Positions 10,637 to 21,899 of a DNA stretch of 64,000 nucleotides are shown piece by piece (the stretch's first letter is position 1; every line of letters starts with the position of its first letter). The notes under the pieces are model-generated. The model worked only from the letters and a program-made list of their open reading frames with translations, had not been told where the DNA came from and ran no database searches. A program made the position numbers and the translations under genes. This DNA is from Saxidomus purpurata (Eukaryota; Mollusca; Bivalvia; Venerida; Veneridae): NCBI GenBank assembly GCA_022818135.1, contig JAFMSR010000002.1:47465499-47529498 (forward strand). Reading direction: 5' to 3'.

Positions 10637-11690
10637 TAAACAAGAGGGCCATGATGGCCCTTTATCGCTCACCCGAGTACAACTGCTTTAAGAAAGTTGC
10701 TAGAAATCATCGAAACAACCTTTCTGACAAATTTCCAGGATATTTGGGCTGAAAATGTTACCTCTAGAGTGTTAACAAAGTTTTTCCATATTTGGGCTCT
10801 GTGAACTAGTTTTTGACCAAAGATGACCCATATTCTAACTTGAGCTAGAAATCATAGAAACAACCTTTCTGACATATTTCAAGGATAATTGGGCTGAAAA
10901 TGTTACCTCTAGAGTATTAACAAGGCTTTTCCATATTTGGGCTCTGTGACCTAGTTTTTGAAATCATCGAATCAACCTTTCTGACAAATTTCCAGGATAT
11001 TTGGGCTGAAAATGTAACCTCTAGAGTGTTAACAAGGTTTTTCCACATTTGGGCTGTGTGACCTAGTTTTTGACCCCAGATGACCCATATTCGAACTTGA
11101 GCTAGAAATCATCGAAACAACCTTTCTGACAAATTTCAAGGATATCTGGGCTGAAAATGTAACATCTAGAGTGTTAACAAGGTTTTTCCATATTCAGGCT
11201 GTGTGACCTAGTTTTTGACTAAAGATGACCCATATTCGAACTTGAGCTAGAAATCATAGAAACAACCTTTCTGACAAATTTCCAGGATATTTGGGCTGAA
11301 AATGTTACCTCTAGAGTGTTAACAAGGTTTTTCCATATTTGGGCTGTGTGACCTAGTTTTTGACTCCAGGTGACCCATATAAAAACTTGAGCTAGAAATC
11401 AACCAAACAACCTTTCTGACAAATTTCCAGGATATTTGGACTGAAACAGTAGCCTCTAGAGCCTTAACAAGATTTTTCTATTTTTGGGTCATGTGACCTA
11501 GTTTTTCATCCGAGATGACCCATATTCGAACTCGTCCGAGTAATTACTGGGACAAACATCCTGACCAAGTTTCGTGACAATTGAGGCAAAATGTGACCAC
11601 TAGAGTGTTAACGAACTAAGTGTGGACGGACGACGGACATTCATCGATCCTAATAGCTCACCCTGAGCCAGCTCAGGTGAGCTAAAAAAC
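10637..11690. mobile_element. Helitron-like non-autonomous element with internal ~145-bp tandem repeats
   Basis: The left end contains the hairpin GGGCCATGATGGCCC and the right end TAGCTCAC...GTGAGCTA with inner CTGAGCCAGCTCAG. Between them lie about six units of roughly 145 bases (AGAAATCAT...AACAACCTTTCTGACA...GTGTTAACAAGG). The same end hairpins and layout, reversed, occur at 43025-43975 and 61155-62133. I recall this family as abundant in bivalve genomes. The Helitron-like label is inference from end hairpins and the absence of TIRs. It has no coding capacity. Confidence 0.65.
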
Positions 11691-12115
11691 ACCACCAATA
11701 TATTAACTCTTGTTCACACCTAAATTTAACATATTATGCATAAATACGACAAAGAAATTATCTTCTAACAATGAATTGATTAAAATAAATTTCGACAAAA
11801 GAATTTCACAATAAAGGGAGATAATAGAATCTAATTTGTCAACATGTAACAATATAAAAGTATCTGCGCTTCAATGTATACATGTTTACGCCGTTTATCT
11901 TTTTGAAAAATATACTTCTTGTCATATCTGGCTGATATTTGGGTGAGGGAGAAACTTTATAAAGTTTGCATTGCTAGTTCTTGTATTGCAGAATGAGTTT
12001 ACACAGTCGATGATATGTAAAATATGTCGAATCAGTGTACATGGCTGCCTGAGATGGTGTAGTAATTCAAATATTCTGAATTTTGCCTACATTTGTGTTA
12101 CAATGATTTAAAGCA
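11691..12115. other. remainder of repeat D copy 1, then plain intergenic DNA
   Basis: 11691-11870 continues repeat D after the Helitron-like insertion. From 11870 to the inverted-repeat arm no feature is seen. Confidence 0.5.
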
Positions 12116-12169
12116 TTAACATACGGTGGCACAGAGGTTACATCAGCAACACTTTATTTATATTGTGTA

Positions 12170-12500
12170 AGTTGAGGCCACAACTTATTTACTTGTGGCC
12201 ACAACTTACTAAGTTGAGGCCACAACTTATTAAGTTAAGGCCACAACTTACTAACTTGTGGCCACAACTTATTAAGTTGAGGCCACAACTTATTAACTTG
12301 TGGCCACAACTTATTAAGTTGTGGCCACAAGTAATTAAGTTGAGGCCACAACTTATTAAGTTGAGGCCACAACTTACTAACTTGTGGCCACAACTTATTA
12401 ACTTGTGGCCACAACTTATTAAGTTGAGGCCACAACTTACTAACTTGTGGCCACAACTTAATAACTTGTGGCCACAACTTATTAAATTGAGGCCACGACT
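12170..12500. repeat. 21-bp palindromic satellite, left array (~16 units)
   Basis: Units of the form AAGTTGTGGCCACAACTT plus ATT or ACT. The 18-base core is a perfect palindrome in many units, with GGCCTC/GAGGCC variants. Since 21 is a multiple of three and stop codons are rare in it, frames stay open on both strands (Leu-Arg/Trp-Pro-Gln-Leu heptads). I treat these as non-coding. Confidence 0.92.
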
Positions 12501-12641
12501 TAGTTTAGCCAATCAAAACGGCTGTTTCATCTTTGCCGCTTTATGGTAATTACACAGTTAGCACCCCTGATTCAAAAACGCCATTTGTACTCACGTGTTA
12601 CATTTCAACAGACCAACCGACACTATCAATGTTATGCAGCC

Positions 12642-12716
12642 ATGGAGGCTATAGCTAAATTTTTGACACGGCGAGGTGTTGAGCGTGAGGTGATGAACAG
12701 AATGTCGGAGGAAAAG
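12642..12716 (+). CDS. candidate short first exon (25 codons), duplicated in the other arm
   Basis: An ATG starts a 25-codon stretch (MEAIAKFLTRRGVEREV...) that ends exactly at an AAG|GTTAGT splice donor. Its alternating hydrophobic and charged pattern looks like the start of a helical SAM-like domain, a weak resemblance only. The surrounding 73-codon frame is conserved to within one residue in the opposite arm (14546-14767), but so is the flanking DNA, so conservation alone does not prove coding. No second exon was found. Confidence 0.3.
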
Positions 12717-13035
12717 GTTAGTAATAGACATACATGTGCAGCCCTAAATGGAAATCGGAACTGAATTCTGAAAACGGAGAAACGCTGGAAAATGGTTCTC
12801 TTCAGTCTTCTTCAGTAAATAAACATTTGAAATGACTGATGCGCAAACTCAAGTATGGCAAAAGAAGGATGTGTTTTACAGTGTTTTTGATGACTGAATT
12901 TCCTTTGAAATTGAATTGCATATTGATATTTACGCATCCACATGATGTATTGTGACGTCAAAGTGTATCCGTTTTCTACGTCATACTTGTTTACAAGAAT
13001 CTCAAGCCAGTCATGAGTTTTCCAATCAAACGTCA

Positions 13036-14269
13036 TACTGTGTAGTTAAAACTAGAGCTTTCACTGAAGGTAATGAATACCCCCTGCTTCAGTGCCTTAA
13101 CTCACATTAGTGACAATTTTCGCTAATTATACTAGGTACGTAGCGCCCCTTGTGACCTTGCTCGATATCCTATATTGGAGTTTTCTCCCTTGGTGTGACT
13201 TATGGTTTATCAATTATCAGATAGTGGACCATAACCTAGCTATGGAAACTGGGGTCATAAAGCAAGACAGAGATAGATAGATTAGATCTAAATCTCAAAC
13301 GTCTCGATTGATTATTCAGTTCCCCTCGCCCACACTGAGATAGCTAGGAACTATGCCATACGGGATTGGGGTGTATCTGGCATTCCACTAGCAAAATACC
13401 GCCAGTCAACACGTCCACTCATTGGGGCTCAGGCCTCCTGCTCCCTATTCATCTATCTATAGGATGGATAGGAGTATAACACGCCAGAGGCTGGGCTTCA
13501 ATCTGCTACATGGAAGCTTGGGTCAATACTACAACAAACTAAACCCCATATATGTGCCCAGTGCGGGGAGTAATTTAACACTGAACACTTTCTGCTTCAC
13601 TGTACCACTTTCAGTGCTTAAAGGACCATTTTAATTGCAGCCCTTAACACGCTGGGTTTACTTTCAGTAAGTTTAATTTATGGAACCTCAGCAAGGCCAT
13701 CAGGAAGTCAGGCTATCCAGCGCTGGAGGCGTTCATTCTAGATTGCGAGATGTCCAACAAAATCTAAATAATACAAATATAATGCCCTGGTCAGTCTGTA
13801 TCATTACAATGGATTAAATATATGCAATCTTTAGAAATATTTATAAATTTGAATAAAAATAATAATATAGCCTAGTATATAAATCTCTGGGAACGAGTGG
13901 TGTTACGGGGGAGACTTCAAGAACACGTAAAATAGAAGAAATCTAAGCATATATCTTGATACATAGTTCCCACATCTACAATATTTACCTCCCTTGTTCT
14001 GAATTGTCAGACATTATTATATGCACATTGTCTTTAAGTTTAAAGGGAATATAATGTAAATGATGATAAAACTAATCTGATAAATCAAAAATAACTTATT
14101 CATCATGCTCATATTGGCATTTGACTCAGTAAGTAGAAGAGAAAGTGGTTGTCACATGCAAATTCTCATGGTATTTTCTCAATTATCACATGTTTGGTAA
14201 TTACCCCTATAAGGGCCTATCAGAGACATACGGATGGGACGTTATGAAAATATACGGACGGTTTTTACC
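13036..14269. other. spacer of the large inverted repeat, with a decayed LINE tail
   Basis: At about 13400-13760 (+) a degraded reading shows RQRLGFNLLHG, a Cys-rich stretch and TEHFLLHC, the C-terminal zinc-knuckle region of a Jockey-type non-LTR retrotransposon, broken by stops and frameshifts. The rest of the spacer is AT-rich without features. Confidence 0.45.
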
Positions 14270-15065
14270 TGACGTTTGATTGGAAAACTCATGACTGGCT
14301 TGAGATTCTTGTAAACAAGTATGACGTAGAAAACGGATACACTTTGACGTCACAATACATCATGTGGATGCGTAAATATCAATATGCAATTCAATTTCAA
14401 AGGAAATTCAGTCATCAAAAACACTGTAAAACACATCCTTCTTTTGCCATACTTGAGTTTGCGCATCAGTCATTTCAAATGTTTAATTTATTTACAGAAG
14501 AAGACTGAAGAGAACCATTTTCCAGCGTTTCTCCGTTTTCAGAATTCAGATCCGATTTCCATTTAGGGCTGCACATGTATGTCTATTACTAACCTTTTCC
14601 TCCGACATTCTGTTCATCACCTCACGCTCAACACCTCGCCGTGTCAAAAATTTAGCTATAGCCTCCATGGCTGCATAACATTGATAGTGTCGGTTGGTCT
14701 GTTGAAATGTAACACGTGAGTACAAATGGCGTTTTTGAATCAGGGGTGCTAACTGTGTAATTACCATAAAGCGGCAAAGATGAAACAGCCGCTTTGATTG
14801 GCTAAACCAAGTTAGTAAGTTGTGGCCACAAGTTAGTAAGTTGTGGCCACAAGTTAGTAAGTTGTGGCCTCAACTTAATAAGTTGTGGCCTCAACTTAAT
14901 TACTTGTGGCCTCAACTTAATAAGTTGTGGCCACAAGTTAGTAAGTTGTGGCCTCAACTTAATAAGTTGTGGCCTCAACTTAATAAGTTGTGGCCTCAAC
15001 TTACTAAGTTGTGGCCACAATATAAATAAAGTGTTGCTGATGTCACCTCTGTGCTACCGTATTAA
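14270..15065 (-). repeat. large inverted repeat, right arm (~796 bp)
   Basis: Reverse complement of 12116-13035. The arm is shorter because its satellite array (about 14805-15025) has roughly 10 units against 16 on the left. Single-copy parts differ by only a few bases, pointing to recent duplication or gene conversion between arms. Confidence 0.9.
14805..15025. repeat. 21-bp palindromic satellite, right array (~10 units)
   Basis: Same unit as 12170-12500 in opposite orientation with fewer copies. Confidence 0.92.
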
Positions 15066-15423
15066 CACGTATATTTGGCAACGGAAACGGTTTTTAATTA
15101 ATTTCTAGGCCGAGACCACAAACACGATCCACGCGCGTTTCAGCTAAAGTCGATCTCCTTTGCAGGCGGAAGGAGAAACCTAAAGCTGTTCAAACTGTCA
15201 GGGTTTTTGGGGCTATACGTTTGACGCATGCCGGTGTACGCCGTTCTATTCGTTTCTTAAAGCCAGAATGAATTCGGCGCCTTTTAAGCAATGAGGTTTG
15301 GTTATACCGGCATAGCCCGGCTTACTCCGCATATGTTCCGGCCAGCGTCAAACGTATAAGCACCTTCGCTGAGTCGTTTTACTATGACACCTTGTTAAAA
15401 ACACTGAAAACATCGTAATCTCA

Positions 15424-15955
15424 ATCAAAGGACCAGGAACGTAGAATCAACTGTATATTCTACGTTCCTGAAAGGACTGAAAGTGCTGGAGGATCGATTG
15501 TCTCTGAACAACACAGTCTGCACACATACATGTGTAAATATCAGGACAACACAGACTGTACATAACATGTGTAAATATCAGGACAACCCTTGCACGAGTA
15601 AAGTTATAAACTTGAGACACAACTGTCCACAAACTTTGACCTTTAACTATTTGTGTAAACTTTGCTTTTGAGAAAGGAACACATGTGCTTACATTTTGCA
15701 TTCAGTGACTATGTTCAACTACCCTACGAAGTATTAAGCTGTGAATGGTAACTGAGAAATGGATTTTGACAAAACTGAACTGAAAATTCATAGTTTGAAC
15801 AACTTTTAATGTCATTCAAAAGTTATGGGATATGCCCATAGGGTTGATTGTATTGTGCCAATTAAATGATTCGGATTTAACGTAGCACTCAAGGTCATAT
15901 TGCAACTTCAAGCTTTCATGGAGGAGGAAGACGCTGGGTGCCAATTCTGGCATTA
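15424..15955 (+). repeat. element B family, truncated copy (A)
   Basis: Matches 18926-19410 from the ATCAAAG end motif through CTGGAGGATCGATTGTCTC, GTAAATATCAGGACAA and GGAGGAGGAAGAC. It loses similarity after GGGTGCCAATTC. Its end motif is interrupted by a 37-bp foldback (15434-15470). Confidence 0.8.
15434..15470. mobile_element. 37-bp foldback insertion with 7-bp target duplication
   Basis: Perfect 14-bp arms (CAGGAACGTAGAAT at 15434-15447 and its reverse complement at 15457-15470) enclose a 9-base loop. AAAGGAC is duplicated on both sides (15427-15433, 15471-15477). Element copies at 18926 and 38545 have a single uninterrupted AAAGGAC, so this is an insertion. Confidence 0.85.
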
Positions 15956-16019
15956 TTTCAGTCACGAGCGGGCACCTGGGTAGAACCTAGATAGCTCCCA
16001 CACATAAAAGAACTCTACT

Positions 16020-16415
16020 TACTTTTCCTTGTCCGGAGCATAACTTTAAAAGTACTAGTTGGAATTCAATACAATTTCATACAATGGTCAAGCGCAATGA
16101 GAGGAAGTGCAGTGTACAAGAACCATAACTCTATCTTGAGTAATTACAGAGTTATTTCCCTTTGTTACTTTTCCTTGTCATGAGCATAACTTGAAAACTA
16201 CTTGTTGGAATTCAATACAACTTCATACAATGGTCAAGTACATTGAGAGAAAGTGCAGTGCACAGGAACCATAACTCTATCTTGAGTCATTACAGAGTTA
16301 TTGCCCATTTTTACCGGAATGCAATACGACTTCATACAATGGTCCAGCACAATAAGAGGAAGTTCAGTGTACAATAACCATAACTCTATCTTGACTATTT
16401 ACAGAGTTATTGCCA
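16020..16415. repeat. ~144-bp tandem repeat, three units
   Basis: Three related units share CTTCATACAATGGTC, AACCATAACTCTATCTTGA and TTACAGAGTTATT. The third is shortened at its start. Confidence 0.85.
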
Positions 16416-16517
16416 AGAACAATATCTCTATTTTAGTTTTTTTTGCTACTACGACTTTCCTCAGTTTATAAAGCAGTCTTTCGGGGGTATTAATCACATT
16501 TAGTGATAGCTCTAGTT

Positions 16518-17440
16518 AATGTATGTATGGATGTTCCCGCCAAAATTAAGTGTAGCAAAAGAATCATAGTAAAGTTTGAAAGTTTTATTTACAATACAAC
16601 ACAATACAATAAATCCTATTTGTATTTATATTGAGTTAATATCTGTTCTTTGTAAATGATAGCATGATCCAGAGAAATAAATCTGATTATTGCATTTCAT
16701 TCAAAATCGTATTTAAGACATGTATATCTATGTGATTTCTTACAGTTATTAAAAACAGACTTCGGCAAAATGCGGACATTTTCGTACCATTTTCGAACCA
16801 CGCATTTACATAAAATACAACAATTACAACGTGTTTAAAGCATAAAAATATGTTGTCATATTTCAAAAAGACATCTAAAAGTGCCTCAGTAAAGTTAATT
16901 TGATGATAAATTTCAGTTTTATACCTAAACGCGTATTTTAGACTAGTGTTCCGGCATATCTTTAAAGACACTAAAGGACAACTAGTCGGGCCGAACACAT
17001 TTGATAATAGAGGCGTTGGCAAGTTACATAAAATTGTTGTCTTTTAATGTTGAATTCCGAGTTTTGTAATTTAAAATTCAAGAGTACCTAGTGGTTCCAT
17101 ATAACGTACAACGATGTTCCGATAGTTTATGATCACAAACACAATATCGGATAAAAGACAACATTATTCGGCCTGACTAGTTGTCTTTTAGTGTCTCCGG
17201 TCTGACTAGTTGTGATCAAAACCGCGTAGGAAAACAGTTCTATACAGAACAGATACCTCGTTGATTTTTTAGTTGCAAATTATAAGATAAACAACAATAT
17301 ACTATTATGCTATTCTGAAATGTTATTATTTAGATCTGTTACTATATAATTTTTAAAACAGAAGACAGTATAATTCGTAACAACTGAATATATGGAACTA
17401 TGGAACTACTTGTTTATATGTTGTGCGTTCGGCCGTAATG
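16518..17440 (-). repeat. element C, inverted copy
   Basis: Reverse complement of 52672-53955 apart from an insertion in that copy. Shared blocks include CCGCCAAAATTAAGTGTAGC, AAATGCGGACATTTTCGT, CGGATAAAAGACAACAT and the ACCGCGTAGGAAAAC region. It has a 111-codon minus-strand frame with no recognised domain. A short part recurs at 37090-37273 and the start at 63166-63480. Confidence 0.8.
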
Positions 17441-17529
17441 AAGCTTTACTTTGTTAACATTGGCCCGATTGAAAATCAATCGATCCAAAAACTTATGTCA
17501 CCGCCACCACCCTAATAATGGAATAAAGG

Positions 17530-17765
17530 TTTGGAATTGAGATAGGTACTCAATAAACATGTCTTTTGTTTTATCTCATGCATTTTTTTATCGAATGGCT
17601 TGTATAAACTTACACAACTTTTTACTACAGATGCGGAGGCATGACAATCATGTCGTACTTTGGTCAAAGGTAAATTCCTGGATTTTCCGGTATACTGTTA
17701 ACTATAGAGCGATGATGGACGTCATCGCTGTAAAAATATTGTCTCACGGAAAAATAATTATTGTG
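17530..17765 (+). repeat. repeat shared with 24976-25170
   Basis: Both contain ATCGAATGGCTTGTATAAAC, CTACAGATGCGGAGGCATGA and ACTGTTAACTA(T/A)AGAGCGAT. Orientation is the same. Confidence 0.75.
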
Positions 17766-18925
17766 TAAAGAAGATAAGTTTACTGTTCTATAATATTCTG
17801 TATTTATTGTGAAATGATGTTTGATATTTGTAAGCATAACGCAGTTTTTTTATCATGTGGCACGAGAAATGGTACACAAAGCATAAATAATTTACCAATG
17901 AACCAAAAATTAATAACATTCATCACACACTTTATATTACTGTAAACAAAATTACAAAGTCCTTAAACATCTATAATTCAAACTGTTGTTGCCACTCTTG
18001 ATATCATTTAGTTAGAAATAAAGACAAAAATTATTGTAATTTTCCTTAAAAACTTGTATTACCATGCAGTGGTACTATGGCTTGACTGCCCGATGTTCTA
18101 AACCGTACTATGCTTTCATTAAATCAGCGTTGGATTCGTGTTGCAGCGGCCATTGATGTAGTTCTTGCCGAAATATTGTTCAATGAGGTCCTGATTAAAC
18201 CTTTCTGTCAAAACAAACTCCCTAGGCAAAACCTGATACATTCAACCGCTGAACATAATGTTCTTTTTATACCTTCAAGAATTTGATAGCTAAGCTGCAA
18301 CGTTGAGTCATTCTTCCATGATATGCTATTTGATTATTCCTTGTTATTAAATACATGAACATGTAAAAACTTCTAGTCTGAGAATAAACAGGTCTTGAAA
18401 ATAAAATTAAACATCATTGAAATGAGCATTCCCATCTCTTCTTTATTGTAGATGAAATAGGATTGTGATTAAGACAGTTTAGATGTTTCACATTAAGTAT
18501 ATACAGAAGCCATAATTAATATTTACAGGCGGATATCATTACGGTAGACGAGTAAACATGCTAGCAAAACACGGGCCAAGGGAACCCATCTGGGGGAATT
18601 TTTGACTTGACAACACGACGAATATCAATTACCAATCTATAATAAATTTTGCGTCAGTCTCAATCATTTCCCATTTTCAGACAAACCCATCTTCGGAATA
18701 GCCCAAGGGATAGCTCCTAAAGTAATTGGAAAGTTTTGTGTTTATTGTACCATCTAGCAACTGATATATTGATAGCAACAGAAATTATTGTTCCTACACC
18801 ATAATTTGACATCAATTTTTGTCGAGACAGTCGAGACCTATTTACTGCTAGCTGGATAGTTAAATCTTCAATTCTCCTTCTGTATAAAAAGTATTTAAGG
18901 ACTATGTTATGACGCACGTATAAAA
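17766..18925. other. intergenic, no gene seen
   Basis: AT-rich DNA with only short open frames. No repeat relation to the rest of the window was noticed. Confidence 0.5.
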
Positions 18926-20215
18926 ATCAAAGGACTGAAAGTGCTGGAGGATCGATTGTCTCTGAACAACACAGTCTGCACACATACATGTGTAAATATC
19001 AGGACAACATAGACTGTACACATACATGTGTGAATATCAGGACAACCCTTGCACGAGTAAAGTTATAAACTGGAGACACAACTGTCCACACATTTTGACC
19101 TTTCGCCATTTGTGTAAACTTTACTTTTGAGATAGGAACCCATGTGCTTACATTATGTCATTCAGTGACTATGTTCAACTACCCTATGAAGTATTAAGCT
19201 GTGAATCGTAACTGAGAAATGGATTTTGACAAAACTGAACTGAAAATTTATGGTTTGAACAACTTTAAATGTCATTCAAAAGTTATGGGATATGCCCATA
19301 AGGTTGATTGTATTGTGCGAATTAATTCGGATTTAATGTCGCACCCAGCAGCTAAAGTCATATTGCAACTTTCGGCTTTCATGGAGGAGGAAGACCCTGG
19401 GTGCCAATTCCCTGTATCATAATTTGAGGGTCATTTAGAAACTCCGAGGGTCATATCCTTTATTGTAAAAAAAAATAAAAGGCATGACTATGTGTTAAAG
19501 AAGTTTTATTCAGTTTACTTCTGTAAAACTGCATGTGATACAACACAAAATGGTGGGTAATCAAATGGTTGGCAAGACAACAGGTGTTTCTATTTGGATG
19601 CTTTCCATTTTGTCACTGCATCTCAAAAGCCAAATTTGTCCACAAAGCGAATTTTTCATAAGTGCATTCAACCGTAAACATTAAACTTGGATATTATGTG
19701 GCACACTTAAACCCCTTTCAATGGTGACAGTCTGATCAAAATGGCTACAAAATAATCATTAAAATCACTCAGAAAGACGTTTTTGTTTCCCCTATTAAGG
19801 TTCGTCGACCATCTCTTGTTGTGCGTCTACGATCTACGGTATATGACGGTATCATAGGAATCAACACACACAAAAACGCAATGGTACAAAATGCGGGTCG
19901 ATCCGAAATCAGACGACAACGACGACGCAATAGGGTCAAAATTAGACATATCCCATACCGGAAGCGTATTTTATCAACAATTTATCTTGCATTTCGAAGC
20001 GTTTTGAGAGATTTTGAAATGTTGTTTTTGTAGTAGTTTGATCATACACATTTTAATTGCGTCATAGAAGACGCTCTTTGCTATTTCTGTTGCGTCATTG
20101 ACAAAATCAGTGCGTTAAAACCGCAGAAAACGCGCTCTCGCGGAAACACTGAATTTAGTGTATCCGGTGTAGCGATACGTATTTGACGGGTCTTACATTT
20201 CTCATGTCACACCGC
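18926..20215 (+). mobile_element. element B, full-length copy (~1.29 kb)
   Basis: Begins with ATCAAAG-GACTGAAAGTGCT and ends near ACATTTCTCATGTCACACCG. A full inverted copy lies at 37274-38545. Two partial copies (15424-15955; 54340-55221 minus) share the start. It contains a 70-codon Arg-rich frame (19821-20033) of unknown meaning. The two full copies break similarity at the same points, which fixes the ends. The class is unknown: the ends are not inverted repeats of each other. Confidence 0.75.
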
Positions 20216-20454
20216 AATTCATTTTATGCTCTTAACAATGAATGTAACTATTTTTATATCTGGGATTATCCCTAGCTTTAAACGGTAGCATATGACATTA
20301 AGTGACTTTTTTCTTTCTAAAATTAGAAATGAAATCACTTGTTTGCGTTTGTAAATATCTATAAAAATGAATAATCGTGTTTTATATTAAACAATACTTT
20401 TTTGTTTTTGCAAAATACTATTATTTTGTAATCTGTGTCTACCAGTAAAGTTTA

Positions 20455-20478
20455 TGTTGTTGTTGTTGTTGTTGTTGT
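20455..20478. repeat. (TTG)n microsatellite
   Basis: About eight TGT/TTG triplets, followed shortly by another ATCAAAGCACTGAAAGTACT end motif at 20514. Confidence 0.9.
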
Positions 20479-20513
20479 AATAAGAATAAATATGTTAAAT
20501 TTCCGCAATGTCA

Positions 20514-20534
20514 ATCAAAGCACTGAAAGTACTG
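20514..20534 (+). repeat. ATCAAAG end motif
   Basis: Copy of the recurrent end motif with one change (AGTACT). No partner element was recognised downstream. Confidence 0.7.
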
Positions 20535-20760
20535 GTAGAGCGATGATCTTAAAGTTGTTTAAGTTGGTTTAAACATTCGCTAGTGCTTGTCATTTTGTAA
20601 AAGTATATCACAATGTCTCTAGATTTTTTTATCAATGAGAATCAAGCCAGATCCTAATTCTCTATTCATTTCAAAACAAATACTGTTTGTAGGCAGGACA
20701 AATGTAGCAGTTATAGATTCATATAACAGTAACAAAATCCATGTGGAACTATCGCTGAAG

Positions 20761-20990
20761 TCTGCCTTCGTGGTCAAGTGGTTAGAGTTGATGACTTAAA
20801 ATCACTGTAACCTCTCATGCATAGATTGATGGTTATGGGTTTGAGCTCTGCTTCAATCCATGTCTTTTTATGAGAGGAAATTGGCAGTTTCTTACGGAGA
20901 ATAGGAGTCTAGTACTGGTTCTTCTCAGAAACAATGGTTCGGTGAACCGTTAAAATGACCAAAATATGTTGGACCAGGCTTAAAATTCTT
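20761..20990 (+). repeat. tRNA-derived SINE
   Basis: The head reads TCTGCCTTCGTGGTCAAGTGG (A box) and GGGTTTGAGCTC (decayed B box), followed by a non-tRNA body with CTAGTACTGGTTCTTCTCAG. The same head type, minus strand, is at 28960-29145. A related body is at 22985-23090. Confidence 0.65.
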
Positions 20991-20999
20991 AAAACAAGC

Positions 21000-21650
21000 T
21001 ATCACTAAATATAGTTTCATAACCTTTGACGCTTAATTGTGACTTTGATCTTAAAGTGGCACAGTTAAAAATATGTGTTACGTGTCACATTAACCCTCTG
21101 AAAATTTGACCTATGTTAATCTAAGTTACAAAGGGTCAAGGAGGTTAAGTCTAATAAGCTTTGACCCCAAAAATGTGACATTGACCTTGATCGAGGCAAC
21201 ATTTCGATCTAGCCTTCAAGAAAATCATTCAAGAGGTTTGAAAAATATAGTCTCACATGAACTTTGACTCTTAAGTGTGACCTTGACCTTGAAGTTCATG
21301 GTCTTGGTAAGATGATAATTCATATCAAGTTTCATTAAAATCCTTTAAGGAGTTAAAAGATATGGAGCAGACACTGAAAATGAATCACCTTAAGTATGAC
21401 CTTGAGCTGATTGGGTTGAAATATATGTTCTGCATGTCATCTTGATGAGTTACACATTTGTTCATGGAAATCCTTCAAATTGAGGGGACACTAAAAACCA
21501 ATGACCCCTATCAAAGGTGTGACCTTAAACCAATTGGCTTGGAATATAAGTTCTTTACGTCCTCTTGATAAGATGACCATTTGACCCAAATTTCAAGATT
21601 TCAAACTTCAAGGGGTTGAGGACATAATGTAGCTGACATAAAATCAGCCG
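21000..21650. repeat. degenerate repeat of TGACCTTGACCTT-type units
   Basis: Loosely spaced GTGACCTTGACCTTGAA and AAG(A/G)ATATGG-like phrases recur. They resemble internal parts of the Helitron-like elements at 10637 and 59000, too diverged to bound precisely. Confidence 0.4.
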
Positions 21651-21899
21651 TCAGACTAACTGGTCAAAATAAAAACTGACTGACCTATCGACTGACTGAC
21701 CAGCTGACTCCTCTATACCCCAAAACTTTGTTTGTGGGGAGATAATAAACTTACTGCTGCGGTTTACTAACGCTCCTTGCAATGAATTTGCTTGTTCCTG
21801 TGATTCATACAGACCTAAAACCTGTACTTTTCTTGCATATTGGATCGGCATTTCCGGTAAATTTGCCAATGCCGGAAAAACCGGTCTGGCACCCCTCCT

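Larger units (their letters stand above)
12116..13035 (+). repeat. large inverted repeat, left arm (920 bp)
   Basis: Reverse-complementary to 14270-15065, with near identity outside the satellite. Both arms contain, from outside in, the GCACAGAGG...CATCAGCAACAC edge, the 21-bp satellite, the same 73-codon open frame and an inner part ending CCAATCAAACGTCA. The spacer is 13036-14269. Confidence 0.9.

Noticed and set aside
12170..12500. Regularly spaced short palindromic repeats, superficially CRISPR-like
   Set aside because: There are no unique spacers (units are separated by three bases), no cas genes, and the context is eukaryotic.
12163..12549. 128-codon frame of Leu-Arg-Pro-Gln-Leu-Ile-Lys heptads, and mirror frames on the other strand
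   Set aside because: It is a by-product of the 21-bp satellite, whose period is a multiple of three; frames are open on both strands and unit number differs between arms.
16687..17022. 111-codon minus-strand frame as a gene
   Set aside because: It lies within element C, is broken in the other copy, and shows no domain.
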